NCBI RefSeq assembly: GCF_000934765.1
Contig: NZ_JYNN01000014.1
Location: 1-64,000 of the forward strand
Source of the DNA: Thiomicrospira microaerophila
Lineage (GTDB): Bacteria > Pseudomonadota > Gammaproteobacteria > Thiomicrospirales > Thiomicrospiraceae
Direction: 5' to 3'
DNA length: 64,000 nucleotides
Shown here: one piece after another, positions 1 through 8,319 of the stretch
How the letters are laid out: every line of letters begins with the position of its first letter
How positions within the stretch are numbered: the first letter of the stretch is position 1
The notes under the pieces: model-generated
Databases searched by the model: none
What the model saw: the letters and a program-made list of their open reading frames with translations, nothing else
Told to the model about the DNA's origin: nothing
Made by a program: the position numbers and the translations under genes

Positions 1-43
1 TATCTCATAAGTAATATGGGCATATTTTAACACATATCGTCTT

Positions 44-259
44 TTAGCATATTATTGTTTGATTAGTCCGACAGGCTCCTAGGGAAATAGTCTGTCCATC
101 GATCATATCAATAGCTAACGATGCTTCATCTGCGGTGATTACGACTTCATTAAAGAAAATTTCTTGGCCGTTTTCGATCTCTCGAATCTCATTGGTTTCA
201 GGGTTTAAAACTTGAACTCGACCGGTTGCATTGATGATTTTTCCGACTGCGATTGACAT
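44..259 (-). pseudogene. Truncated N-terminus of a large secreted adhesin (retention-module type)
   Basis: The 71-residue product begins MSIAVGKIINATGRVQVL and continues with a hydrophilic stretch, EVVITADEASLAIDMIDGQ, ending ISLG. This pattern resembles the N-terminal retention module of very large type I-secreted (RTX/LapA-like) adhesins, which holds the protein at the outer membrane. A credible ribosome binding site (AAGGAT) lies about 8 bases before the ATG at 259. After ISLG the reading frame runs straight into the interspersed repeat CTAGGAGCCTGTCGGAC and stops at once. Intact relatives are thousands of residues long, so this is a remnant of a gene lost at the repeat. The family call rests on pattern recognition only. 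Confidence 0.55.
63..82. repeat. Interspersed repeat end, TTAGTCCGACAGGCTCCTAG
   Basis: This 20-base segment recurs with small changes at about 28166-28183 (same orientation) and about 12177-12196 (reverse complement). Here it marks the exact point where the adhesin-like reading frame breaks. Confidence 0.7.
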
Positions 260-322
260 GACTAGCTATCCTTTTTGAGTTTTGATAGTTTGATAGTATC
301 GCAGTTTAAATAGCCTGCCTAT

Positions 323-336
323 TGTACCTAGGTACA
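323..336. promoter_or_regulatory. Perfect 14-bp palindrome TGTACCTAGGTACA
   Basis: A perfect inverted repeat lies 64 bases upstream of the adhesin-remnant start. Its size and symmetry would suit a dimeric repressor site, but no regulator gene is adjacent. The function is unknown. Confidence 0.4.
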
Positions 337-361
337 GTTTTTTATCGAATCCCGCGTAAAA

Positions 362-381
362 CCCCGTCGTTCACGGCGGGG
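362..381 (+). other. GC-rich hairpin resembling an IS200/IS605-type end
   Basis: CCCCGTCG, loop TTCA and CGGCGGGG form an 8-pair stem with one G-T pair, followed by AGGATGTCA. Hairpins of this look occur at the right ends (RNA-guide region) of tnpB-carrying IS200/IS605-family elements. No tnpB or tnpA is present here, so at most this is a leftover end. The assignment is from memory of such ends and is weak. Confidence 0.3.
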
Positions 382-641
382 AGGATGTCAACGACTGTGC
401 ACGTATGTCGGTTTTGCGGTTGCCGGATTGAAGTCTATCGGCTGCAAAACGCCCTATTGCACAACTTTAGTGCAGATTGGTTCACTAAGGAACAATACGG
501 CGCACGGTGCGACAAAAAACGCATCAAGCTTGTCAAACACAAGGGAGGCACTAAAACCAAATCATTGAAATAAAATAATATTTATTCAATTGCACCCAAA
601 AATTGCTGTATAAACATTATTAATCCGCTTTTATTATTTTT

Positions 642-677
642 TTATTGCTTAACTTATTGTTTAACTTATTGCTTAAC
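642..677 (+). repeat. Three tandem 12-mers, TTATTGCTTAAC
   Basis: Three head-to-tail copies (TTATTGCTTAAC, TTATTGTTTAAC, TTATTGCTTAAC) end 21 bases before the start of the EAL-domain gene at 699. The position suggests either part of its promoter or binding sites. The 12-bp period is close to one helical turn. Confidence 0.75.
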
Positions 678-698
678 ATTTTATAGATCAAGGTTTTC

Positions 699-1889
699 AT
701 GTATAGAATTAATTCACATTATCAGCCGATCGTCAGCTTAGCGCATAGACGTGTAGTCGGCTATGAGGCTTTGCTGCGTGCCCAGCAAGCTAGCGGCCAA
801 CCTTGCTCTCCCCTTGATGCCTTTGCGGAAGCGGAGCGTAAAGGTTGCTTAGAAAAATTTGATCGTGGGTGTTTAATGAGCCATATCAAAAAATACGCTT
901 CCATTCAAAACGAGGACAAGTGGCTATTTGTCAACATTAATAGTGCAACCATTAAACCCGATAATTTGCGCGCAAAGCTTGTCAAACACCAGTTGAAAAA
1001 ATTAGGCTTTGCCCCACAGAACATTGTGTTGGAGATTTTAGAGGATGGCGCTAGAAATACCCAACAACTTAAAACCTTTGTTGATTATTACCGAAAGCTG
1101 GGGTTTTTAATCGCCATCGATGACTTTGGCACGGGGCATTCTAACTTTGACCGCATTTGGGAGTTAAAACCGAATATTGTCAAACTTGACCGTTCCATGC
1201 TGGTTAATGCACGTAATGACAGTGCGCGACAGCGGTGGTTAACGCGCTGTATTGCTCTCTTACGTGAAACCGGGGCGATTATTCTACTTGAAGGGGTTGA
1301 AACACAAGACGATGCTTTGCTCGCCTTGGATTCAGATGCGGATCTAGCACAGGGTTATTTTTTTGCAAGACCCAATCCGACGGGTGAGCATGACCAGGCC
1401 TGGTTGTTAAACGAGTTACACATGCTTCACCATCGCAGCTTATTTGATCAAACTGAACGCCAGCGCGGTCATACACATAAAAAGCTGGCGCTTAAACATA
1501 TGTTGCTTGAAGCGTCAAAGGCGGTGGCACAAGGTATTGAGTTTCAGCTCGCCACAAGTGAGCTTTTACAACACTGCGCGGTTGAGCGCATTTATCTATT
1601 GAATACCGAAGGCGTTCAAACGATTGAGAGCTTAACACCCGAACACGCTCAAACCTTGTCACCTAAAATTTATGCGCCTTTAAGCCGAAGCGATGGTGCA
1701 CTCTGGGCGCGGCGGGCGTATTTTCGCAATGCTATGGAGTACCCTGAACAGGTACAAATATCGACACCTTATATAGGGTTGCCGAATGCTAATCTAAATA
1801 TTACTTTTTCAAAAGCCATCTACCGCACTTTTTCGGGTGAAAAAAACGTTTTGTGCGTTGATATTGACGCGCAATTTTTAAATGAATGA
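699..1889 (+). CDS. EAL-domain protein (cyclic-di-GMP phosphodiesterase family)
   Basis: This 396-residue protein has an EAL domain at the very N-terminus. Visible motifs are the signature YEALLR (residues about 24-29), a metal-binding Asn in NINSAT, the Glu-rich EILED, IDDFGTGHSNFD (the DDFGTG loop), KLDRSML, LLEGVE and the AQGYFFARP end. All main catalytic acidic residues and the lysine of KLDR appear to be kept, so it may hydrolyse c-di-GMP. The C-terminal ~150 residues are unassigned and probably sensory. There is no transmembrane segment, so it is likely cytosolic. AAGG lies about 7 bases before the ATG. It is followed closely by the Cache protein at 1937, a plausible signalling partner. 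Confidence 0.85.
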   Translation: MYRINSHYQPIVSLAHRRVVGYEALLRAQQASGQPCSPLDAFAEAERKGCLEKFDRGCLMSHIKKYASIQNEDKWLFVNINSATIKPDNLRAKLVKHQLKKLGFAPQNIVLEILEDGARNTQQLKTFVDYYRKLGFLIAIDDFGTGHSNFDRIWELKPNIVKLDRSMLVNARNDSARQRWLTRCIALLRETGAIILLEGVETQDDALLALDSDADLAQGYFFARPNPTGEHDQAWLLNELHMLHHRSLFDQTERQRGHTHKKLALKHMLLEASKAVAQGIEFQLATSELLQHCAVERIYLLNTEGVQTIESLTPEHAQTLSPKIYAPLSRSDGALWARRAYFRNAMEYPEQVQISTPYIGLPNANLNITFSKAIYRTFSGEKNVLCVDIDAQFLNE

Positions 1890-1936
1890 TAGAATGTTCG
1901 GCTTGAGTATTACTTTATTTATGCTGAGGATTCACC

Positions 1937-3952
1937 ATGCCATCGAACATCTCCCAACGCCAAACTTTTTTAACCTATTTACCCAAGGTTAAAACCTATC
2001 TTGATCAACTCGAAGAGCAAAATATGTGGTGGACAACGGTTGCAATGGTTGGCAAAATCAACAGTGAAGCGTTTCACCCTCAGCTGCTTGCTTCGATAGT
2101 TGAAACCCAAAAAGAATTTCAACATTTAAGAGACTTAATGATTGATTCATTAATTGATAGCTACCTGGGAAAAACAGAAAGCGATATCAAGCTTAAAACG
2201 CAAGCCAGTGTCGATTTAATTATTCGCAATCTATTTGAGCGCACCGCTGATGTCGGTTTTTTGGCCACTGATGCGGATATTGTTGAGTTTATGGCACTTG
2301 ACCAGCCAGCCGATGCGCAACGGCAGCGCATCGAGCGACGATTAGAGGCCTATGTCGCTAAGTATTCAGTGTATGATGATATTGTGTTGGTCAAACCGAA
2401 TGGCCAGGTGATGGCTAAGCTTAATCCCAATAACCACACCCTCTCGTCGACAGACCCACTTATTCGCCAAGCGATCAATTCCAAACAGGCTTTTGAGGAA
2501 ATTCATCGCGCGTCCGATCTTTTTCCGCAAAACACCAAAAGCTTAATCTATGCTAAACGTATTGAGCAAAAAGCACAAAATGGGCGCCCTACCCAGTTAC
2601 TGGGTGTCCTGTGTTTAAGTTTTAAGTTTGATCAAGAAATGGCATTGATTTTCAAAAAAATAGGCCGAAATTCACCCGACTATCGGATTGCATTGTGTCA
2701 TGAGTCAGGCGAAACTTTAGCCACTAACCACCCCCAGACTTTTCCGATTGGGGAACAGATCAAGCAAACGCCGTTATCATCTAAACCGGTCAATAAAAAC
2801 AATAAGTTCTGCTTTCATACTAAAACCAAAGGCTATGAAGGCTTTCAAGGCTTGCCTTGGCATATTTATGTAGAGCTTGAAAATCAAGCGGCATTTTGTA
2901 TCCATGAGACGCAAACGGACAGCATGATCGAGGTCAAACCGGATTCACCGCTGTATCTCAAACAACTCGAAAGAACGAATATCAAGGTCAGCACGCTGCT
3001 TTTGATTGTTATTTTGAATGGTAAAATTTCGTCACTGAAACAGAATGTGGAGTATTTCTTACCGATACTAGATCGTTTTCAAGATATCAGTCAAGATATT
3101 GCGCGCATTTTTGCGGACTTTATTCATCATATTCATCAAATACGCGTTGAAACCGTCAGAGACAAGGTCGCTTTTAGTGCCGCACTCGCGGCCGATATAC
3201 TCGATCGCAACCTCTACGAACGTGCCAATGACTGTCGCTGGTGGGCGCTCAATCCATTATTCAGTCAAACCTTGACACACTATCATCAACATAAAAAGTT
3301 AGATAAAACGCAACGAGAGACGCTTTATACCGAATTAAGCTACATTAATCAACTCTATACCGTCTATACCAATATTTTGGTTTATGATCTACAAGGCCGT
3401 GTTTTGGCCGTATCCAATCCAGATGCCTCGTCACTTGTAGGTCAGACGCTTAGCCAAATAAACGATGTTAAACATAGCCTTCAAATCAAAGATCCACAAC
3501 AATACTGGGTGTCTCAATTTGAAAGCACCCCGCTTTATAACCAACAGCCGAGCTTTATTTATCACGCACCGATTAAAAGCACCGACCATCCCAATCAAAA
3601 TGTGGGCGGCATTGCTTTAGTTTTTGATAGCGCGACACAGTTTCATGCCATGCTGAAAGACAGTGAACCGCATTTTACGCTCGAAGCAATACAGCAGGGA
3701 TCCTTTAGCCTTTATGTGAATACACAGGGTGTCGTGATCTCATCTACCCAGCCAGATATGAAGCCAGGCCGAGTTATACAGCTACCTAATCGGTTACGTC
3801 AGTTTAAGCCTGGAGATGCGGGGAGTTTAAATTGGACATTAGACCAAAAAGCCTATTTGGTTGGGTTTTATATGACAGATGGCTATCGAGAATATAAAAC
3901 CCAAGATGGCTATCAAGACGAGGTGATCAGTTTGTGTTTTACACCGATTTAG
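1937..3952 (+). CDS. Cache-domain sensor-like protein
   Basis: This 671-residue protein carries two segments in the style of extracellular Cache/PDC sensors. One is near residues 75-270 (NLFERTADVGFLATDADIV, then YDDIVLVKPNGQVMAKLNP). The other is near 405-600 (NLYERANDCRWWALN, NILVYDLQGRVLAVSNPD), so the halves look like a tandem duplication. I see no signal peptide, no clear transmembrane helix beyond a short hydrophobic TLLLIVIL at about 352, and no HAMP, GGDEF, kinase or methyl-accepting domain. A cytosolic ligand-binding protein or adaptor is therefore possible. GAGGA is well placed before the ATG. It lies 47 bases after the EAL gene, so a shared transcript is likely. The ligand is unknown. 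Confidence 0.7.
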   Translation: MPSNISQRQTFLTYLPKVKTYLDQLEEQNMWWTTVAMVGKINSEAFHPQLLASIVETQKEFQHLRDLMIDSLIDSYLGKTESDIKLKTQASVDLIIRNLFERTADVGFLATDADIVEFMALDQPADAQRQRIERRLEAYVAKYSVYDDIVLVKPNGQVMAKLNPNNHTLSSTDPLIRQAINSKQAFEEIHRASDLFPQNTKSLIYAKRIEQKAQNGRPTQLLGVLCLSFKFDQEMALIFKKIGRNSPDYRIALCHESGETLATNHPQTFPIGEQIKQTPLSSKPVNKNNKFCFHTKTKGYEGFQGLPWHIYVELENQAAFCIHETQTDSMIEVKPDSPLYLKQLERTNIKVSTLLLIVILNGKISSLKQNVEYFLPILDRFQDISQDIARIFADFIHHIHQIRVETVRDKVAFSAALAADILDRNLYERANDCRWWALNPLFSQTLTHYHQHKKLDKTQRETLYTELSYINQLYTVYTNILVYDLQGRVLAVSNPDASSLVGQTLSQINDVKHSLQIKDPQQYWVSQFESTPLYNQQPSFIYHAPIKSTDHPNQNVGGIALVFDSATQFHAMLKDSEPHFTLEAIQQGSFSLYVNTQGVVISSTQPDMKPGRVIQLPNRLRQFKPGDAGSLNWTLDQKAYLVGFYMTDGYREYKTQDGYQDEVISLCFTPI

Positions 3953-3973
3953 CTCAAATTTAGCTCAAATCAA

Positions 3974-4348
3974 TTAACTTGCCACCACAAACGCAACCGC
4001 GTAGTGTTTTTCGTCGCTGATGGAGAGTTGCCATTGGGTGATTCCTAGATGAGCGGCGCGATTGAGCGCACCGCCGCTGAGTTCTATTTTTGGCTGGCCG
4101 AGGTCTGTATGGCTTATTGTAATATCCGCGAAGCCGACCCCTTGCGCAATGCCGGTACCAAGCGCTTTACTTACGGCCTCTTTCGCCGCCCAGCGCTTGG
4201 CTAAAAATCGTGCGGGTTGGCTGTGGCTTTTTAAAACTAACTGCTCTGATTCGGATAGCAAGCGTTGTGCAAAACGAGCACCTTGCTTTTGCCACAAGGC
4301 CTCTATTCGTGCAATTTCTACGATATCTGTACCGACACCCTTAATCAT
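3974..4348 (-). CDS. acpS: Holo-[acyl-carrier-protein] synthase
   Basis: AcpS moves the 4'-phosphopantetheine arm from CoA to a serine of acyl carrier protein, activating fatty acid synthesis in the cytosol. The 124-residue product starts MIKGVGTDIVEIARIE with the metal-binding Asp of GTDIVE. It has the second signature RFLAKRWAAKEAVSKALGTG, with the catalytic-site Glu in KEA. The length matches the family. An upstream TTG (4390) would lengthen the protein but lies inside pdxJ. The ATG at 4348, just after the pdxJ stop, fits other AcpS proteins. It is the last gene of the minus-strand run, and pdxJ-acpS is a common gammaproteobacterial order. Confidence 0.95.
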   Translation of the reverse strand: MIKGVGTDIVEIARIEALWQKQGARFAQRLLSESEQLVLKSHSQPARFLAKRWAAKEAVSKALGTGIAQGVGFADITISHTDLGQPKIELSGGALNRAAHLGITQWQLSISDEKHYAVAFVVAS

Positions 4349-4355
4349 CGTGTTT

Positions 4356-5105
4356 TTAATCGACCAGATAGGCGTTTTGACGGGCTTCAACCATGAGGCG
4401 CTTCATTTCAGCAATCGCCGCAGGTAAGCCTGAATAGACCGCCTGCGCGACAATCGCATGGCCGATATTTAACTCTTCAATCACCTTCATCGCGGCAATC
4501 GGCTGGACATTATGATAGTGCAAACCATGCCCTGCATTCACCACCAAACCAAGGCTGTGTGCCAACTCAGCGGCCTGTGCAATACGCTTTAGTTCAGCTT
4601 TAACTTCAGCGGGGCGAGTGAGTTCGGCATAAGTACCTGTGTGCAATTCAATCACCGGCGCACCCACCGCTTTGGCCGCACGAATTTGCGTTTCGTCTGG
4701 ATCAATAAACAAGGACACGCGACAGCCTGCTTTCGCTAAACGCGCACAGGCCTGGGTTAACAAGGCCTGCTGCCCCGCTACATCCAAGCCCCCTTCGGTC
4801 GTTAGTTCCTCGCGTTTTTCCGGCACTAAACAGACATCTTCCGGCTCGACGTCACAGGCGATATTAATCATTTCTTCGGTGACCGCCATCTCTAAATTAA
4901 TTTTCGTTTGGTAACAGGCTTTGAGACGATAAACATCTTCATCTTGGATATGACGGCGATCTTCGCGCAAATGCAGTGTAATGCTGTCCGCACCGGCCAT
5001 TTCCGCATCCAATGCGGCTTTAATGGGGTCGGGGTAACGTGTGCCGCGTGCTTGGCGCAGGGTCGCCACATGGTCAATGTTTAAGCCAAGAAAAATAGGA
5101 TTCAT
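4356..5105 (-). CDS. pdxJ: Pyridoxine 5'-phosphate synthase
   Basis: PdxJ condenses 1-deoxy-D-xylulose 5-phosphate with 3-amino-2-oxopropyl phosphate to make pyridoxine 5'-phosphate, the ring-forming step of vitamin B6 synthesis. The 249-residue protein begins [20 protein letters not shown], the typical start containing the [10 protein letters not shown] motif. It also shows [19 protein letters not shown] and [11 protein letters not shown]. The length and full-length match leave little doubt. It lies between recO (5154-5873) and acpS (4356/4348 spacing of 7 bases), so translation of the two may be coupled. Confidence 0.96.
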   Translation of the reverse strand: MNPIFLGLNIDHVATLRQARGTRYPDPIKAALDAEMAGADSITLHLREDRRHIQDEDVYRLKACYQTKINLEMAVTEEMINIACDVEPEDVCLVPEKREELTTEGGLDVAGQQALLTQACARLAKAGCRVSLFIDPDETQIRAAKAVGAPVIELHTGTYAELTRPAEVKAELKRIAQAAELAHSLGLVVNAGHGLHYHNVQPIAAMKVIEELNIGHAIVAQAVYSGLPAAIAEMKRLMVEARQNAYLVD

Positions 5106-5153
5106 GGTAATGAGGTGTCCTTAAAATTAATAAATGAGAATTGAAATATTGAT

Positions 5154-5873
5154 TTAGTTAAATAGTGCACGCGTGGCCAGGGGTTTCATGCCAAGATGCG
5201 GCTGTAAAATACGACGCATCAACTGTTTCCAACTCGCCAAGCAGGCTAAACAAAATTCTTGTTCGGCCAACTTAAGCAAACACCCGCCCGTTATCGACCC
5301 GCGTGGCTGCGCCGTTGGGTTAAGTTGATAAAAACCGGTTTGCGGTTGATAACCATAGAGTATAGCGGGTTCAATCGGCTGACCTTGTGCATCTAATGTT
5401 AAATCGATGCCGTAACCTAATTCGGCCAATAAAACCAACTCAAACTGACGCAAGTGCCAAGCCATGAGCTCTCGTTGGTCAGTTTGCGCTAAAGCCTGAA
5501 GTGCTTGTTGGTAATGGTTAAATAAATCCTGCAATCCTTCGGTGGGCTGAATTAGTCGGTAAAGCAGTTCGTTAAGATAAAGCCCACAGATTGCGGCATC
5601 GGCTTTTAGCCCATAAGCTAAACCCTGTGGCTCCATGTTTTTAGGTGTTAACCAATCCAGTTGTTGAGTAGGTGTTTCACGCCACTCGACTAGCAAGGGT
5701 TGAAAGGGTTGTAACCAGGCCTGCTTTTGGCGCGCGGATTTCGAAGCCGAACGCGCACCGCGCAAACTGGCGCTCACCTTACCCATTTCTGGCGTAAACA
5801 AGGTCAATAACAAGCTGGTTTCACGATAGGGTCGGCTGTGTAAAATAAAAGCAGGCTGTGTTTTTAACATCAA
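5154..5873 (-). CDS. recO: DNA repair protein RecO
   Basis: RecO works with RecF and RecR to load RecA on SSB-coated single-stranded gaps. The 239-residue protein has the N-terminal OB-fold (AFILHSRPYRETSLLLTLFTPEMG), followed by GARSASKSARQKQAWLQPFQPL and a helical C-terminal domain. The length is normal for proteobacterial RecO (about 230-245). As in many gammaproteobacteria, it is directly downstream of era and upstream of pdxJ. The DNA near 5714 contains the near-palindrome CCAGGCCTGC. Confidence 0.93.
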   Translation of the reverse strand: MMLKTQPAFILHSRPYRETSLLLTLFTPEMGKVSASLRGARSASKSARQKQAWLQPFQPLLVEWRETPTQQLDWLTPKNMEPQGLAYGLKADAAICGLYLNELLYRLIQPTEGLQDLFNHYQQALQALAQTDQRELMAWHLRQFELVLLAELGYGIDLTLDAQGQPIEPAILYGYQPQTGFYQLNPTAQPRGSITGGCLLKLAEQEFCLACLASWKQLMRRILQPHLGMKPLATRALFN

Positions 5874-5903
5874 TTAAACCCGCCCCCGCCAGTCAGCCTA
5901 ACA

Positions 5904-6857
5904 TTAGTTGTGCGATTCGGTATAACCTAAACTTGCCAATGCACGTTCATCATCAGACCAGTTTTCTTTTACCTTGACCCACAGCTCCAAATGCACGCGG
6001 TTCTCTAGCAGCGCAATCATGTCTTTACGCGCGTCAATCCCCATTTGTTTGATTTTCTCGCCTTTATCACCAATCACTATGCGTTTTTGGCCTTCACGTT
6101 CAACCAGAATCAGCGCATTGATTGCCCAACGCCCTGTACCTTCCTCTTGTTCAAACTGCTCAATTTCTACGGTGGCGCCGTAAGGCACTTCGTCACCTAG
6201 CATGCGCATCAATTTTTCACGCACAATTTCAGCGATCAAAAACTTGGTTGAACGGTCGGTAATATAGTCCTCAGGGAAAATCGGCGTTTGATTGGGCAAG
6301 ACTTTTAATATTTCTTTCTGAATGAGATCAAGACCACTTTTCTTATGCGCTGAAACAGGAATTAACGTGCTAAATTCCACCTTGCCATTTAAGGTCTGCA
6401 AAAAGGGTAATAAATCGGTTTTTTGCTTAAACTTATCCACTTTATTGACAATCAATACCACCGGCGCTTCCGCATGTTTTAATTGATCGGCAACCGACTG
6501 ATCTTCCTTGCTCCAGCGACCGGCCTCAATCACGAATAAAATAACATCCACCCCCGCAAACGCACTTTTGGCGGCACGATTCATATAGCGGTTAATCGAC
6601 TTTTGACCGCCTAAATGCATGCCCGGCGTATCAACATACACTATCTGGTGATCATCAGCGGTATAGATTCCGTGAATACGGTGACGAGTGGTTTGTGGTT
6701 TGTGTGAGGTAATGCTGAGCTTTTGCCCCAACAACTCATTCATTAACGTGGATTTTCCTACATTTGGACGACCAATAACCGCGGCAAAACCCGCTTTAAA
6801 ATTCGTGGTTTCTTCAACCAGGCCTGGTTGTTCTAAATCTATATGTATCGATTTCAT
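5904..6857 (-). CDS. era: GTPase Era (16S rRNA maturation)
   Basis: Era is a Ras-like GTPase with a KH domain that binds the 3' end of 16S rRNA during 30S assembly. Motifs in order: Walker A GRPNVGKST (about residues 29-37), the TTRHR switch region, DTPGMH (G3), NKVDKF (G4) and SAHKK (G5). A KH domain follows with VIGDKGEKIKQMG. At 317 residues it is about 15 longer than the E. coli protein because of an N-terminal extension (MKSIHIDLEQPGLVEETTNF). Part of that extension is encoded by the repeated palindrome AACCAGGCCTGGTT at 6816-6829. The start codon overlaps the end of rnc, indicating translational coupling. Confidence 0.97.
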   Translation of the reverse strand: MKSIHIDLEQPGLVEETTNFKAGFAAVIGRPNVGKSTLMNELLGQKLSITSHKPQTTRHRIHGIYTADDHQIVYVDTPGMHLGGQKSINRYMNRAAKSAFAGVDVILFVIEAGRWSKEDQSVADQLKHAEAPVVLIVNKVDKFKQKTDLLPFLQTLNGKVEFSTLIPVSAHKKSGLDLIQKEILKVLPNQTPIFPEDYITDRSTKFLIAEIVREKLMRMLGDEVPYGATVEIEQFEQEEGTGRWAINALILVEREGQKRIVIGDKGEKIKQMGIDARKDMIALLENRVHLELWVKVKENWSDDERALASLGYTESHN

Positions 6858-7549
6858 AATTGTTCCAGTGCATCCAGTGCAAATTCAGCTGCTTTTTGTT
6901 CCGCTTTACGGCGTGAGGTATCAGTCGCTTCAAATTTCGTGTTGAGTTTGGCGACATAACACGCCACCGTAAAGTGTTGCGCATGCGCCACGCCATTGAC
7001 ACTGATAATACTATATTCTGGCAAGGGTTGTTGATCCGCTTGTAGAATTTCTTGCAGGCGGGTTTTGGGATCTTTGCCGACATTTTTGGGGTCAAGGGCA
7101 TTCAGTCTTTTAGCATAAATTTGCTCAACAAACGCACGCGACTTGGCTAGCCCGCCATCTTTATAGATAGCGGCAATAATCGCTTCAACCGCATCGGCAA
7201 TAATCGAACTTCGGCGGTAACCGCCACTTTTTAACTCACCCGGTCCGAGAATTAAATAATTACTTAACTCATACTCTCGACCAATTTCAGCCAGCGTTTC
7301 GCCCTTGACTAGATGCGCGCGAATACGACTTAAATCACCTTCAGGTAACTTGGTAAACTGGTGGAATAAAATATCCGCCACCATAAAATTCACCAAACTA
7401 TCGCCCAAGAATTCAAGGCGCTCGTTATTTTTAGCGTTCTGGCTGCGATGGGTTAAGGCTAAACTCAACCAGGTCAAATCAGTAAATTCATAATCCAGTT
7501 TACGCGATAGCTCGCGTAATTTTGCTTGTCTTTCCACATCCAACGACAT
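6854..7549 (-). CDS. rnc: Ribonuclease III
   Basis: RNase III cuts double-stranded RNA, including rRNA precursors. The 231-residue protein has the catalytic domain signature NERLEFLGDSLVNF (metal-binding Glu and Asp), a second acidic cluster near DAVEAIIAAIYKDGG, and a C-terminal double-stranded RNA-binding domain (DPKTRLQEILQADQQPLPEY to RRKAEQKAAEFALDAL). It overlaps lepB upstream and era downstream by a few bases, forming the conserved lepB-rnc-era unit. Confidence 0.97.
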   Translation of the reverse strand: MSLDVERQAKLRELSRKLDYEFTDLTWLSLALTHRSQNAKNNERLEFLGDSLVNFMVADILFHQFTKLPEGDLSRIRAHLVKGETLAEIGREYELSNYLILGPGELKSGGYRRSSIIADAVEAIIAAIYKDGGLAKSRAFVEQIYAKRLNALDPKNVGKDPKTRLQEILQADQQPLPEYSIISVNGVAHAQHFTVACYVAKLNTKFEATDTSRRKAEQKAAEFALDALEQL

Positions 7550-8319
7550 TAGTTAATCCCCTTGCCGATGCGATTAAACTGGATACCATTATCCCAATGC
7601 ATCCAAATACCAAATGCACGGCCTTTTAAGTTTTCATCTGGTACGAAGCCCCACATCCGACTATCTGCACTATGATCTCGGTTATCACCGACAGCAAAAT
7701 AATGCCCCTCAGGCACAATCACTTCGATCATATTTTGGCCTGCTCGATTAGGGTCAATTAAAATCTCATGCGGGTCCCCCTCGCGAAGTAATTCTTGAAG
7801 CAAGGCCGCCCCTGTCATCACCGAACCCGACTCGGTACCTTCGTAACGTCCAATCGGACGTTGTTCCACTAGCTCGCCATTAATAAATAGTTTCTTATCA
7901 ATATAACTCACGCGGTCACCCGGCAAACCGACAATACGTTTAATATAGTCAATTTTTGGATCGAGTGGATAACGAAACACTGCGACATCGCCACGCTTGA
8001 CTTCGCCAAAGGGTAAAATTTTGGTTTGCACCACCGGTAAACGAATACCATACGAAAATTTATTCACCACAATAAAGTCGCCGATCTGTAAGGTCGGATA
8101 CATCGAGCCCGAAGGAATACGAAACGGTTCGATAATAAACGACCGCAGCACCAAAACAATCAAAAAAACCGGGAATAAAGAACGCGCATACTCAATGATG
8201 AGCGGTTCTTTTTCAGTGGTCGCTGATTCAACGCGTTTCTTTCGCCATACCAGCTTGTCAATAAACACAACCACCCCAGTAATCGCGGTGACCAATACTA
8301 ATAATAATTCAAAACTCAC
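7549..8319 (-). CDS. lepB: Signal peptidase I
   Basis: Leader peptidase removes signal peptides of exported proteins at the outer face of the inner membrane. Two N-terminal hydrophobic segments are seen (about 3-20 and 47-60), separated by a charged cytosolic loop. They are followed by [10 protein letters not shown] with the nucleophile at about Ser72, and [11 protein letters not shown] with the general-base lysine at about Lys127. The [11 protein letters not shown] box is near the C-terminus. The length, 256, is shorter than E. coli (324) but normal for the family. The start overlaps the end of lepA. Confidence 0.96.
   Translation of the reverse strand: MSFELLLVLVTAITGVVVFIDKLVWRKKRVESATTEKEPLIIEYARSLFPVFLIVLVLRSFIIEPFRIPSGSMYPTLQIGDFIVVNKFSYGIRLPVVQTKILPFGEVKRGDVAVFRYPLDPKIDYIKRIVGLPGDRVSYIDKKLFINGELVEQRPIGRYEGTESGSVMTGAALLQELLREGDPHEILIDPNRAGQNMIEVIVPEGHYFAVGDNRDHSADSRMWGFVPDENLKGRAFGIWMHWDNGIQFNRIGKGIN

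Larger units (their letters stand above)
260..698. other. Intergenic region with palindrome, hairpin and tandem repeats
   Basis: No convincing gene is seen here. An 83-codon open frame (322-573) encodes a Cys- and Lys-rich peptide with one CxxC (CRFCGC). It matches no family I recognise and has no clear ribosome binding site, so it is not called. The region contains a 14-bp palindrome (323-336), a GC-rich hairpin (362-381) and three tandem 12-mers (642-677). It probably holds the promoter of the EAL gene and remains of a mobile element. Confidence 0.5.

Noticed and set aside
322-573. 83-codon open frame with a CxxC motif
   Set aside because: No ribosome binding site, no known family, lies over a hairpin and repeat debris; composition unlike neighbouring genes.
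642-677. Possible CRISPR-like array
   Set aside because: Three contiguous 12-mers without spacers; no cas genes in the window. No CRISPR array was seen elsewhere.
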